From contig NZ_CP108644.1 of the NCBI RefSeq assembly GCF_041435495.1, positions 744,001 to 808,000 on the forward strand: a DNA stretch of 64,000 nt, in the 5' to 3' direction. The notes beneath the pieces are model-generated. The model ran no database searches, had not been told where the DNA came from, and saw nothing but the letters and a program-made list of their open reading frames with translations. This document shows, piece after piece, positions 48,802 to 57,975 of this stretch. Source of the DNA: Streptomyces sp. NBC_01116 (GTDB lineage: Bacteria > Actinomycetota > Actinomycetes > Streptomycetales > Streptomycetaceae). How positions within the stretch are numbered: the first letter of the stretch is position 1; each line of letters opens with the position of its first letter. The position numbers and the translations under genes were made by a program.

Positions 48802-49350
48802 ATGCGACGGAAACCTGCGCCCGCGGAGCTCGAACCGGTCGAGGACTTCTGCAACACGGCCGCCCACCTCCACGACGAGGACGGCTTCGCCCGCCCGGAG
48901 ACGGCGGCGCGATGGCTCGGCGCGCGTGGCTTCCCGGCGCCGGCCTCTCCCGGGGAGCTGGACTCGCTCGCCGAGGCGCGGGAGACCGTGCGGGCCTATC
49001 TGGTCGAGCGGACCTCGCCGGAGGCGGTCGACGCCCTGAACCGGCTCATCGCCTCGGTCGCGGGCGCTCCGGCCGTGCGCCCCGACGGCACACTCACCCT
49101 GCGGCCGGCCTCCGGCGGGGTGGTGGCGGAGGTGGTGCGCCCGGTGCTCGAAGCGCTCCTGGCACACGGCCTGACCGGGCGTCACGCCACCCGGCTCAAG
49201 GCTTGCGCGGCCCCGGAGTGCCGCTGGGTCTTCTACGACCGGGCGCCGTCGTCGAACGGCCTCTGGTGCGACATGGACGTGTGCGGCGCACGGCACAAGA
49301 TGCGCGCCTACCGCGCCCGTGGCGGGGCGGCCGCACACCGGGACGCCTGA
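48802..49350 (+). CDS. ABATE/CGNR zinc-finger domain protein
   Basis: A 182-residue protein of the actinobacterial ABATE-CGNR family: an N-terminal helical domain beginning VEDFCNTAAHLHDEDGF and a C-terminal zinc-ribbon-like domain with CAAPECRWVFYDRAPS and WCDMDVCGARHKMRAYR (CGAR replaces the usual CGNR). The family is thought to bind DNA as stress-linked regulators. ATG 48802 is used; GTG codons 6 and 9 bp upstream are alternatives since there is no clear ribosome site. It may control the divergent hydrolase. Confidence 0.85.
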   Translation: MRRKPAPAELEPVEDFCNTAAHLHDEDGFARPETAARWLGARGFPAPASPGELDSLAEARETVRAYLVERTSPEAVDALNRLIASVAGAPAVRPDGTLTLRPASGGVVAEVVRPVLEALLAHGLTGRHATRLKACAAPECRWVFYDRAPSSNGLWCDMDVCGARHKMRAYRARGGAAAHRDA

Positions 49351-49410
49351 GGACCGGACGGCGCCCGGCTGCCCCAGGAGCACGCCCCGCGCGGATACCC
49401 GTCCGCCGGT

Positions 49411-49438
49411 ACGGCCCCGGGCCACGGCCCGGGGCCGT
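49411..49438 (+). terminator. Hairpin terminator after the CGNR gene
   Basis: A perfect 13-bp stem (49411-49423 and 49426-49438) with a 2-nt loop. The following 49439-49709 contains no gene that I can support; it is the upstream region of the NHL-repeat gene. Confidence 0.7.
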
Positions 49439-49709
49439 TGGGGTGGCCGCCCGGCCCGCCGGGGCGTGGTGCCGCCGGATCGGCGGGGGCGGTTCCTAAC
49501 GTCGGCCGCTGACGCCCCGGCCCGTACGGCACGCTCCAGCAGGCCCTGCGGCGGGCCGGGGTGTCGGGCCGTCACCCTCGCGGCTTCCCGTCGTCCGCGC
49601 CCCGCCCGCCCCGGCAGAGCGCGGCGCGGACGACGGGGAATCAGCGCCCCACCCCTCCCTCCCCGTCCGGTACGGCTACGGGCAGGGCGTCCAGAACAGG
49701 TGCGTACAC

Positions 49710-50690
49710 ATGAGCCCTTCCCCGACAGCCCCACCCGCGCCCGGACACTCCGGCGATCCGGGGGCCGACGCCCCGAAGCAGGTGCGCGGACACCCGCGTT
49801 GGCGACCCGCGGCGGTGGCGGCGGCACTGCTGCTGTGCGCGGCCCCCTCCGCCTCCGCCGCCCCGGGGACGGTGGACGGGCGCCCTCCGGCACACGGAGC
49901 CGCACCCCTGTACATCTCCGACTACGCCGACAACACCGTGCTGCGCCTGCCACCCGGCGGAGGCAACCCGGTCACGGTCGCGGCGAGCGGTCTGACCCGC
50001 CCGACCGGAATGGCGCTCGACGCCTCGGGGGACCTCTACATCGCCGACACGGGCAACAACCGGGTCGTACGGGTGCCGGGGGACGGAGGTCCGCAGGTCA
50101 CGGTGGACACCACCGGCCTCTCCCGTCCCATCGGGCTGGCCTTGAAGGCGAACGGCGACCTCTACATCGCCGACAGCTTCAACGACCGGGTGGTGATGGT
50201 GCCCGCCGACGGCAGCGGCCAGGTCGCCGTTCCCACCGACGGGCTGCTCCACCCCAGCGGGTTGGCCCTGGACGGCGCGGGGAACCTCTTCGTGGCGGAC
50301 TTCGTCAACGACCGCGTGGTGCGGGTCCCCGCCGACGGCGGCCCGCAGACGACCGTGCCCACCACCGGGCTCTCCCAGCCGACCGGACTCGCCTTCGACC
50401 GGCGGGGAAACCTCTTCGTCTCCGACAGCGGCAACGACCGGGTGGTCGAGCTGTCGGCGGACGGCGGGCCGCAGCGGACCGTTCCGGCGACCGGGCTCAA
50501 CTCCCCGTACGGCCTGGCCTTCGACCCGGGGGGCGCGCTGTACATCGCGGACTTCAACAACGACCGCGTGGTGATGCTGCCGGTGCGCGGCGGCGGGCGC
50601 ACGCTGCCCGTCGCCGGCCTGCGCACCCCGGCGGGAGTGGCCGTTCCGCCGGGGCGCGACGCGTACGGAGGCCGCCCTACGGAGCGGTGA
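49710..50690 (+). CDS. Secreted NHL-repeat beta-propeller protein
   Basis: A 326-residue protein with an N-terminal signal peptide (basic HPRWRP, then AAVAAALLLCAAPSASA, cleaved near residue 51) and about six NHL repeats of 42 residues, each with the pattern GLxxPxGLAxDxxGxLYIAD followed by NDRVV. This forms a six-bladed propeller like the extracellular sensor of mycobacterial PknD. No kinase, transmembrane anchor or enzyme domain follows, so it is a free secreted or cell-wall-associated binding protein of unknown ligand. Its 3' end overlaps the convergent DUF6986 gene by 14 bp. Confidence 0.88.
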   Translation: MSPSPTAPPAPGHSGDPGADAPKQVRGHPRWRPAAVAAALLLCAAPSASAAPGTVDGRPPAHGAAPLYISDYADNTVLRLPPGGGNPVTVAASGLTRPTGMALDASGDLYIADTGNNRVVRVPGDGGPQVTVDTTGLSRPIGLALKANGDLYIADSFNDRVVMVPADGSGQVAVPTDGLLHPSGLALDGAGNLFVADFVNDRVVRVPADGGPQTTVPTTGLSQPTGLAFDRRGNLFVSDSGNDRVVELSADGGPQRTVPATGLNSPYGLAFDPGGALYIADFNNDRVVMLPVRGGGRTLPVAGLRTPAGVAVPPGRDAYGGRPTER

Positions 50691-51975
50691 CCGTCAGGTC
50701 TCCCCGGCGCGGCGAGGCGAAGGCCTCCAGGTCCGCGCGGGCCAGGCCGGTCAGCCCCGCCACTTCGGCGGTGTCCAGCGCGCCGCAGTCGATGCCGCGC
50801 AGCAGGTAGCCGCTGAGGGCCTTGGCGGTGGCGGGCTCGTCCATGACGTCACCGCCCGCCTTGGCCACATAGGCGGCGAGCCGGGCGGCCGCCTGCTCCA
50901 GGCCCTCCCGGTAGAAGGCGTAGACGGCCGCGTAGCGCGTCGGCAGGTGGGCGGGGTGCATGTCCCAGCCCTGGTAGTACGCACGGGCGAGAGCCCGGCG
51001 GGTGAGGCCGTAGTGAAGCCGCCAGGCCTCGTGGACCCGGTCGGCCGGACCCACGGGCAGGACGTTGGTCGATCCGTCGGAGACGCGCACGCCGGTGCCC
51101 GCGGCGGCGACCTGCATGACGGCCTTGGCGTGGTCGGCGGCCGGGTGGTCGCTGGCCTGGTAGGCGGCGCTGACGCCGACGCAGGCGCTGTAGTCGAAGG
51201 TCCCGTAGTGCAGTCCGGTCGCCCGGCCGCGCGCGGCGTCGATCATGCGGGCGACGGCGGCGGTCCCGTCGGCGGCGAGGATCGACTGGCTGGTCTCGAT
51301 CTGGATCTCGAAGCCGATGCGTCCGGCGTCGAGGCCGTGCGCCTTCTCGAAGGCTTCGAGGAGCTGGACGAAGGCGGTGACCTGCTCGGGGTACGTGACC
51401 TTCGGGAGGGTCAGCACGAGCCCTTCGGGCAGACCGCCGGCCGCCATCAGCCCGCTGAGGAAGACGTCCGTGGTGCGGATGCCCCGGTCACGGACGCCGG
51501 CCTCCATGCACTTCATCCGGATGCCCATGTACGGGGCCGCGGTGCCGTTCGCGTACGCCTCCGCGACCAGCCGGGCGGCGCGGGCGGCGGCCTCGTCCTC
51601 CTCGGCGTCCGGGCGGGGGCCGTAGCCGTCCTCGAAGTCGATGCGCAGATCCTCGACGGGCTCGCGCTCCAGCTTGGCGCGTACGCGGTCGTGGACCGGC
51701 CCCGCCAGCTCCTCGGGGATGCCGAGGACGGCGGCGAACGACGCGGCGTCCGGGGCGTGCTCGTCGAGGGCGGCCAGCGCCTGGTCGCCCCAGGAGCGCA
51801 GAGTGCCGGGCTCGAAGACGTCGCCGGGCACGTAGACGGTGTGCACGGGCTGGCGGGTGCCGGGATCGCCTGGGTAGCGACGGGCGAGTTCCGCGTCGAC
51901 CGCCGTGAGGGAGGCACTGATCTCCTCGCTGACCGCACCGGCGAGGCTCGTTGCCACCTTCTCCTGCTGACCCAT
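50677..51975 (-). CDS. Aldolase/citrate lyase-like protein (DUF6986)
   Basis: A 432-residue TIM-barrel-type protein of the HpcH/HpaI and malate-synthase-like superfamily. LRIDFEDGYGPR carries the acidic metal-binding pattern, IQIETSQSILAADG matches the E-T-x-x-x active-site strand of citrate lyase beta, and LHYGTFDYSACVGV matches the substrate loop. This agrees with the Streptomyces family catalogued as DUF6986. A C-C lyase or Claisen-type reaction with an acyl-CoA is likely but unproven. ATG 51975 is preferred over 51981 because GGAGGG is 7 bp upstream. Confidence 0.78.
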   Translation of the reverse strand: MGQQEKVATSLAGAVSEEISASLTAVDAELARRYPGDPGTRQPVHTVYVPGDVFEPGTLRSWGDQALAALDEHAPDAASFAAVLGIPEELAGPVHDRVRAKLEREPVEDLRIDFEDGYGPRPDAEEDEAAARAARLVAEAYANGTAAPYMGIRMKCMEAGVRDRGIRTTDVFLSGLMAAGGLPEGLVLTLPKVTYPEQVTAFVQLLEAFEKAHGLDAGRIGFEIQIETSQSILAADGTAAVARMIDAARGRATGLHYGTFDYSACVGVSAAYQASDHPAADHAKAVMQVAAAGTGVRVSDGSTNVLPVGPADRVHEAWRLHYGLTRRALARAYYQGWDMHPAHLPTRYAAVYAFYREGLEQAAARLAAYVAKAGGDVMDEPATAKALSGYLLRGIDCGALDTAEVAGLTGLARADLEAFASPRRGDLTVTAP

Positions 51976-52138
51976 GACCATACCCTCCACGCTCTCGCTG
52001 TTTCCGCTTCCCGGAATCAACAATCCGTATAGTGAAGTTATAAGGCCGCTCGACCTGCGTCAATGGTCGCCCGGAACGGCCTCGGGCCGCGCGGTGGTGT
52101 GCACCGTGCGGCCCGGGGTGTGGTGTTCGCGGGAGGGG

Positions 52139-53101
52139 TCAGCCCTTGCGGGTGTTGATCTCTTCGGTGAGCTGGGGCACGACGGCGAAGAGGTCGCCGA
52201 CGACGCCGTAGTCGACGAGTTCGAAGATCGGGGCCTCGGCGTCCTTGTTGATCGCGACGATCGTCTTCGAGGTCTGCATCCCCGCCCGGTGCTGGATCGC
52301 GCCGGAGATACCGGACGCGATGTACAGCTGCGGCGAGACGGACTTGCCGGTCTGTCCGACCTGGGAGGTGTGCGGATACCAGCCCGCGTCGACCGCGGCA
52401 CGCGACGCGCCCACCGCCGCACCCAGACTGTCCGCGAGCGCCTCGATGAGAGGGAAGTTCTCCGCACCGTTGACCCCGCGGCCACCGGAGACGACGATCG
52501 CGGCCTCGGTCAGCTCCGGACGCCCCGTCGACTCGCGCGGCGTACGCGAGGTGACCTTCGTACCCGTCGCCGCCGCACCGAACGACACCGACAGGCCCTC
52601 GACCGCACCCGCGGCGGCCGCCGGCTCGACCGGGGCGGAGTTCGGCTTCACCGTGATCACCGGAACACCCCGGGAGACCCGGGACCTCGTCGTGTACGAA
52701 GCGGCGAACGCGGCCTGCGTCGCGACCGGACCCTGCTCACCGGCCTCCACGTCCGTGGCGTCGGTGATGACACCGGAACCGACCCGCAGAGCGAGACGCG
52801 CGGCGACCTCCTTGCCCTCCGCGGACGACACCACCAGCACCGCCACCGGCGACACCGCCTCGAACGCCGCCTGCAGCGCGTCCACCTTCGGCACCACCAG
52901 ATACTCCGCGAACTCCGGCGCATCCGCGGTCAGCACCCGCACCGCACCGTGCTCACCCAGCACCCCGGCCGTCGCCCCCGCACCCGCACCCAGCGCCACC
53001 GCGACCGGGTCACCGATCCGGCGCGCCAGCGTCAGCAGCTCCAGCGTGGGCTTGCGGACCGCACCGTCCACGTGATCGACCAGAACAAGAACTTCAGCCA
53101 T
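52139..53101 (-). CDS. etfA: Electron transfer flavoprotein subunit alpha
   Basis: A 320-residue ETF alpha subunit. The C-terminal FAD-binding domain shows [34 protein letters not shown] and [20 protein letters not shown], all family signatures. With the beta subunit it takes electrons from acyl-CoA dehydrogenases and passes them to the quinone pool. It lies 62 bp downstream of etfB on the same strand; the gap is an unbroken pyrimidine-rich tract (coding strand) ending in a GGAG ribosome site. Confidence 0.97.
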   Translation of the reverse strand: MAEVLVLVDHVDGAVRKPTLELLTLARRIGDPVAVALGAGAGATAGVLGEHGAVRVLTADAPEFAEYLVVPKVDALQAAFEAVSPVAVLVVSSAEGKEVAARLALRVGSGVITDATDVEAGEQGPVATQAAFAASYTTRSRVSRGVPVITVKPNSAPVEPAAAAGAVEGLSVSFGAAATGTKVTSRTPRESTGRPELTEAAIVVSGGRGVNGAENFPLIEALADSLGAAVGASRAAVDAGWYPHTSQVGQTGKSVSPQLYIASGISGAIQHRAGMQTSKTIVAINKDAEAPIFELVDYGVVGDLFAVVPQLTEEINTRKG

Positions 53102-53163
53102 GACAACGCACTCCAGGAAGAGAGAAGGAAGGAAGAGGAGGGGAGGGGAAGACGGGAAGGGGG

Positions 53164-53949
53164 CTAGATGAACTTCTGGCCCACGAGGAACTCGGCGAGC
53201 TGCCTGCCGCCCTCACCCTCGTCCTTCACGATCGTGCCCGCCGTCCGCGCCGGACGCTCCGTCGCCGAATCGACCGCCGTCCACGCACCCGCCAGACCCA
53301 CCTCGTCCGCGTCCAGCCCCAGATCGTCCAGGTCCAGCGACTCCACCGGCTTCTTCTTCGCCGCCATGATCCCCTTGAACGACGGGTAACGAGCCTCACC
53401 CGACTGGTCGGTCACCGACACCACCGCCGGGAGCGACGCCTCGACCTGCTCGGACGCGGTGTCACCGTCACGCCGGCCCGTCACCACACCACCCGCCACC
53501 GCGACCTCCGACAACAGCGTCACCTGCGGCACCCCCAGCCGCTCCGCCAGGAGCGCCGGCAGCACACCCATGACCCCGTCCGTCGACGCCATCCCGCAGA
53601 TCACCAGGTCGTAACCCGTCTTCTCCACAGCCTTCGCCAGCACCAGCGACGTCCCCATCACATCACTGCCGTGCAGATCGTCGTCCTCGACGTGAACCGC
53701 CCTGTCCGCACCCATCGACAACGCCTTGCGCAACGCGTCCTTGGCATCCTCCGGACCCACCGTCACCACGGTGATCTCCGCATCGTCCGCCCCGTCGGCG
53801 ATCTGCAACGCCTGCTCGACCGCGTACTCGTCCAGCTCCGACAACAGACCGTCGACATCCTCACGGTCCAGCGTCAGGTCATCGGCGAAACGCCGGTCAC
53901 CGGTCGCGTCGGGCACGTACTTCACACAGACAACGATCCTCAAGCTCAC
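53164..53949 (-). CDS. etfB: Electron transfer flavoprotein subunit beta
   Basis: A 261-residue ETF beta subunit starting [20 protein letters not shown], with the AMP-binding domain typical of the family ([25 protein letters not shown]). First gene of the etfBA pair. The upstream 53950-54145 carries a TACTCGCCAGTA palindrome that may be an operator for a fatty-acid regulator. Confidence 0.97.
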   Translation of the reverse strand: MSLRIVVCVKYVPDATGDRRFADDLTLDREDVDGLLSELDEYAVEQALQIADGADDAEITVVTVGPEDAKDALRKALSMGADRAVHVEDDDLHGSDVMGTSLVLAKAVEKTGYDLVICGMASTDGVMGVLPALLAERLGVPQVTLLSEVAVAGGVVTGRRDGDTASEQVEASLPAVVSVTDQSGEARYPSFKGIMAAKKKPVESLDLDDLGLDADEVGLAGAWTAVDSATERPARTAGTIVKDEGEGGRQLAEFLVGQKFI

Positions 53950-54057
53950 GCCGGCTCTCCTACTGCATCGTCATTTCCGGGCTGCCTTGTTGCACGCAGC
54001 ATAGGCGCCTTCCCGGGCCGGATCCGGTCAGGACGACCGAGGCTCCGAGCCCGATAT

Positions 54058-54069
54058 TACTCGCCAGTA
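54058..54069. promoter_or_regulatory. Palindrome upstream of etfB
   Basis: TACT-CGCC-AGTA, perfect 4-bp arms around 4 bp, about 110 bp before the etfB start. TACT-N4-AGTA sites resemble operators of TetR-type regulators of fatty-acid degradation in actinobacteria. No further gene is seen in 53950-54145. Confidence 0.35.
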
Positions 54070-54145
54070 CACCCAGTCTGTTACCCCTGGGCAAGCGCTG
54101 CGCACTGTGACCTTGCCAACGCGGCGGGCCTGTGCGTGCGCGCCC

Positions 54146-54655
54146 TCAGTCTCGCAGAGACGTGAACCGTCCCTGGTGATAGACCAGCGGGCGACCAACT
54201 CCGGAGGGCGAGCCCGCCACGGCCTCGGCGATGACGATGCGGTGGTCCCCGGCCGGGACCCGGGTCACGACACGGCAGACGAGCCAGGCGGACACGCCGG
54301 CGAGCAGCGGAACCCCCTCGGGGCCGCTGCTCCACTCGGTCGACGGGCCGAAGCGGTCGGCTCCGCTGCGGGCGAAGGTCGCGGCCAGGTCCCGCTGGTG
54401 CTCACCGAGTATGTGGACGCCGACGTACGCGGCCTCGGACAGCACGGGCCAGCTGGAGGAGGACGTACCGACGCCGAAGGAGATCAGCGGGGGTTCGGCG
54501 GCGACGGAGGTCAGCGAGGTGGCGGTGAAGCCGACCGGGTACTCCCCCGCGGCGGTGATCACGGCCACACCCGCGGCGTGGCGGCGGAAGACGGAGCGGA
54601 AGAGTTCGGGCGTGGCGGCCGTCTGGGCAGGGGCGAGGTCGGGCGTTGCCGTCAT
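54146..54655 (-). CDS. Flavin reductase family protein
   Basis: A 169-residue flavin reductase-like (FMN-binding split barrel) protein: FRRHAAGVAVITAAGEYPVGFTATSLTSVAAEPP is the family N-terminal pattern and FARSGADRFG the middle one. It supplies reduced flavin to two-component monooxygenases, as HpaC and ActVB do. No partner monooxygenase is in the window. ATG 54655 begins the conserved region; the longer open frame upstream lacks a ribosome site. Confidence 0.88.
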   Translation of the reverse strand: MTATPDLAPAQTAATPELFRSVFRRHAAGVAVITAAGEYPVGFTATSLTSVAAEPPLISFGVGTSSSSWPVLSEAAYVGVHILGEHQRDLAATFARSGADRFGPSTEWSSGPEGVPLLAGVSAWLVCRVVTRVPAGDHRIVIAEAVAGSPSGVGRPLVYHQGRFTSLRD

Positions 54656-54851
54656 GGACGTGTCCTTCTGCGGAAGTGGCGTACGGGTCCGTGGGTGCTC
54701 AGACACCCGGACAGCGCGCACTCGCGTGGCGTGCGAGGTCCACATGGACCCGGCCGTAAAGAAGGAGTTCTGGCGGCATAGCGTCAGACTGACGATGGCG
54801 AGTGGGCGCAGTCAAGGGCGTTCCGGGATGTGGGAGATGCGTCACGGTCCG

Positions 54852-55178
54852 TCATATGGCGTGCCCCAGCGCCGCGACGACGTCGGCGGTGCGGGGCTGG
54901 CCGGATGCCCGGCGGACCACCTCGCCCTTGGCGTCCAGCACCAGGACGGTCGGCGTCTTCGTGATGTCCAGCCGCCGCACCAGCGCGAGGTGGGCCTCGG
55001 CGTCGATCTCGATGTGGGCGACCCCGTCGACCATCCCGGCGACATCGCCGAGGGTGCGTCGGGTCGCCCGGCACGGTTGGCAGAAGGCGCTGGAGAACTG
55101 GACGAGCGTCGCGCGTTTACCGAGTTCCGCGCCGAGTTGGGCCGCGTCGAGTCGCTGTCCGTGTGTCCGGCCATCCAC
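54852..55178 (-). CDS. Thioredoxin family protein (CQPC active site)
   Basis: A 108-residue thioredoxin-fold protein. The active site is SSAFCQPCRATR (Cys33/Cys36) instead of the standard CGPC, and the cis-proline follows in ITKTPTVLVLDAKG. The Gly-to-Gln change should alter redox potential and partner choice. GTG 55178 is the start, with AGGAGG 6 bp upstream. The 230 bp between it and the divergent PlsC gene hold only promoters. Confidence 0.88.
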   Translation of the reverse strand: MDGRTHGQRLDAAQLGAELGKRATLVQFSSAFCQPCRATRRTLGDVAGMVDGVAHIEIDAEAHLALVRRLDITKTPTVLVLDAKGEVVRRASGQPRTADVVAALGHAI

Positions 55179-55408
55179 CTGGTGCCTCCTGATCAGAGCT
55201 CTTCGTAAGTGGTCAGCACCGGCCGCCGCGCGGACATTCCCGCAGCTCCCGGGGCGGACGCACGTGACGAGAATCTCGCGCCCCGCGTCCGCCGGGACTG
55301 GCCAGGGGCTCCCGCATGGGGCACCATCGCCACAATGCCGAAAACCTACGGCTGCGTAACTTCCGCCGGGAGAACCCTCCCCAGGCGCTGAAGAAGGGTC
55401 TTCTCCAG

Positions 55409-56131
55409 ATGGCAGAACTCGTCTATCGACCGGTCATCGGCGCCGCTCGCACTCTGTTCAAGGCGCTCGACCTGAAGATCGACACTCAGGGTTCGGAGCA
55501 CATCCCGAAGACCGGTGGTGCGGTGCTGGTCAGCAACCACATCAGCTATCTCGACTTCATCTTCACCGGGCTGGGCGCCCTGCCGCAGAAGCGGCTGGTG
55601 CGGTTCATGGCTAAGGAATCGGTCTTCCGGCACAAGATCTCCGGTCCGCTGATGCGGGGGATGAAGCACATCCCGGTCGACCGCGACCAGGGCGAGGACG
55701 CGTATGCCCACGCGCTTCGGTCGCTGCGTTCCGGTGAGATCGTCGGGGTCTTCCCCGAGGCCACCATCTCGCAGTCCTTCACCCTGAAGAGCTTCAAGTC
55801 GGGTGCCGCGCGCCTCGCCCAGGAGGCCGGGGTCCCGCTGATCCCGATGGCGCTCTGGGGCACGCAGCGGATCTGGACGAAGGGGCGGCCGCGCAACTTC
55901 CAGCGCAGCCACATCCCGATCACCATCCGCGTCGGCGAGCCCATGGAGGCGCCTTCCGACCAGTACGCCGGCGCCATCACCCGGCGGCTGCGGGAGCGGG
56001 TCCAGGAGCTGCTGGAGGCGGCGCAGCGGGCTTACCCGGTGCGCCCGAAGGACGCGAGCGACACCTGGTGGGTGCCGGCCCATCTCGGCGGTACGGCCCC
56101 GACGCCCGCCGAGGTGCGCGAGCTCGGCTGA
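55409..56131 (+). CDS. 1-acyl-sn-glycerol-3-phosphate acyltransferase (PlsC family)
   Basis: A 240-residue PlsC-type acyltransferase. Motif I is SNHISYLDF (NHx4D-like), motif III VFPEATIS (FPEA instead of FPEG), and motif IV GVPLIPMALWG. It acylates lysophosphatidic acid or a related lipid at the cytoplasmic membrane face. ATG 55409 starts the conserved region. The C-terminal 20 residues (DTWWVPAHLGGTAPTP) are a common actinobacterial tail. Confidence 0.9.
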   Translation: MAELVYRPVIGAARTLFKALDLKIDTQGSEHIPKTGGAVLVSNHISYLDFIFTGLGALPQKRLVRFMAKESVFRHKISGPLMRGMKHIPVDRDQGEDAYAHALRSLRSGEIVGVFPEATISQSFTLKSFKSGAARLAQEAGVPLIPMALWGTQRIWTKGRPRNFQRSHIPITIRVGEPMEAPSDQYAGAITRRLRERVQELLEAAQRAYPVRPKDASDTWWVPAHLGGTAPTPAEVRELG

Positions 56132-56225
56132 CGGGCCGCTCCACGACGCCCGCGGCGCCGGGCCCGCCGTCCGCCATGGGTGCGAGGCCCTCCGAGCGGG
56201 AAGAGGGCGTTGCCCGGGGCCGCGT

Positions 56226-56837
56226 TCAGAGAGCCGCGGGGAGGTTCCGCAGCAGCTCCGAGCGGTCCCGGGCGCTCTTCAGCGCGTGGAGGATCGCCTC
56301 GGGCGGTGCGGCATGGACAACGGGATAGTCGACTTCGTCGAACTCCTCGCGCGCCACCCAGGCCAGCCGCTCCCCCTCCAGCGAGAACTGCGCGTCGACT
56401 CCCGGCTTGTTGCCCCGCGGATCCACCCGCGCCAAGCCCCAGGCTCCGGCTCCGGCTCCGGGGAGCTTCAGCGCGACCAGGCCGTGGATCACCGGGGTCA
56501 CACCGTCCGCGCCGACCAGGCGTTGGTAGCAGAGGCCGGCCGGGATGCCGCCGGCCCGCAGCAGCGCGGTGAGCGCGATCGACTTGGCGTAGCAGATGCC
56601 GGTACGGGTGGCGAGCACGTCGGAGGCGCGCCAGGTGACGCGCGGATCCCCCGAGTCGGCGGAGTGCGGAATGGTGTCGCGGACGAACTCGAAAGCGGCC
56701 CGAGCGTATGTGTATGCACCGTCGGCGTCGGGCGCGAGGCGGTTCGCCGCCTCCCTGACCCGAGGATGCTCATGGTCGATGACCTCGTCGGCGGCCAGAT
56801 ACGCGCCGATGTCCGGGGACTGCTGTGTCAGCTCCAT
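56226..56837 (-). CDS. Transglutaminase-like domain protein
   Basis: A 203-residue transglutaminase-core protein with a possible catalytic triad: Cys in RTGICYAKSIAL, His in PVIHGLVAL and Asp in ARVDPRGN. There is no signal peptide, so it is cytoplasmic. Proteins of this kind are cysteine peptidases or amidases more often than cross-linking enzymes; the substrate is unknown. It stands 76 bp from the aldolase gene end on the same strand. Confidence 0.82.
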   Translation of the reverse strand: MELTQQSPDIGAYLAADEVIDHEHPRVREAANRLAPDADGAYTYARAAFEFVRDTIPHSADSGDPRVTWRASDVLATRTGICYAKSIALTALLRAGGIPAGLCYQRLVGADGVTPVIHGLVALKLPGAGAGAWGLARVDPRGNKPGVDAQFSLEGERLAWVAREEFDEVDYPVVHAAPPEAILHALKSARDRSELLRNLPAAL

Positions 56838-56913
56838 GAACCAGGAGCGTACGAAGCGGCCGACCGAAAGTCCATCACTTTCCAGTCGGCCGCATAGTCA
56901 TGCACGATGTGCG

Positions 56914-57975
56914 CTATCGCGCCATCTCTTCCTTGAGCGCCTGGAGGAAGGCGTCGACGTCGTCCTCGCCGGTGTCGAACGCGCACATCCAGCGGACGTC
57001 CCCGGCCGCCTCGTCCCAGAAGTAGAAGCGGAAGCGCTCCTGGAGCCGCTCGCTGACCGCGTGCGGCAGCCGGGCGAACACGGCGTTGGCCTGGACCGGG
57101 TAGAGGATCTCCACCCCGTCGACGGCCCGGACGCCCTCGGCGAGCCGCTGGGCCATGGCGTTGGCGTGCCGGGCGTTGCGCAGCCACAGGTCGCGGGCGA
57201 GCAGCGCCTCCAGCTGGACGGAGACGAAGCGCATCTTGGAGGCGAGCTGCATGGAGAGCTTGCGCAGGTGCTTCATGGCCCGGACCGCGTCCGGGTTCAG
57301 CACGACGACGGCCTCGCCGAAGAGCGCGCCGTTCTTCGTGCCGCCGAAGGACAGCACATCGACGCCGACCGTGTTGGTGAACGTCCGCATCGGCACGTCC
57401 AGCGAGGCGGCGGCGTTGGCTATCCGGGCCCCGTCGAGGTGCACCTTCATGCCGCGCTCGTGGGCGTGGTCGCAGATGGCGCGGATCTCGTCGGGGGTGT
57501 AGACCGTGCCCAGCTCGGTGTTCTGGGTGATCGAGACGACCTGCGGCATGGCCCGGTGCTCGTCGTCCCAGCCGTACGCCTGCCGGTCGATGAGCTCCGG
57601 GGTGAGCTTGCCGTCCGGCGTGGGCACGGTGAGGAGCTTCAGCCCGCCCATCCGCTCGGGCGCGCCGCCCTCGTCCACGTTGATGTGCGCGGACTCGGCG
57701 CAGATGACGGCGCCCCAGCGGTCGGTGAGCGCCTGGAGGGCGACCACGTTGGCGCCCGTGCCGTTGAAGACCGGGAAGGCCTCGGCGGTGGGGCCGAAGT
57801 GGCTGTGCATGACGCGCTGGAGGTGACCGGTGTACTCGTCCTCGCCGTAGGCGACCTGGTGGCCGCCGTTGGCGAGGGCGATGGCCGCGAGGACCTCCGG
57901 GTGCGCGCCCGCGTAGTTGTCACTGGCGAAGCCGCGTACCTGCGGGTCGTGGTGACGTCGCGCGTCGGTCCTCAC
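56914..57975 (-). CDS. Low-specificity L-threonine aldolase
   Basis: A 353-residue PLP-dependent enzyme of the threonine aldolase/beta-eliminating lyase family. Signatures: FASDNYAGAHPEVLAAI, EDEYTGH, HLDGARIANAA (PLP-binding Asp), and the PLP lysine in SFGGTKNGALFGEAVV. It splits threonine or allo-threonine to glycine and acetaldehyde. GTG 57975 is preferred since it overlaps the TGA of the preceding short-chain dehydrogenase (GTGA), implying coupling; GTG 57993 is an alternative. Third gene of the DUF6421-SDR-aldolase operon. Confidence 0.92.
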   Translation of the reverse strand: MRTDARRHHDPQVRGFASDNYAGAHPEVLAAIALANGGHQVAYGEDEYTGHLQRVMHSHFGPTAEAFPVFNGTGANVVALQALTDRWGAVICAESAHINVDEGGAPERMGGLKLLTVPTPDGKLTPELIDRQAYGWDDEHRAMPQVVSITQNTELGTVYTPDEIRAICDHAHERGMKVHLDGARIANAAASLDVPMRTFTNTVGVDVLSFGGTKNGALFGEAVVVLNPDAVRAMKHLRKLSMQLASKMRFVSVQLEALLARDLWLRNARHANAMAQRLAEGVRAVDGVEILYPVQANAVFARLPHAVSERLQERFRFYFWDEAAGDVRWMCAFDTGEDDVDAFLQALKEEMAR

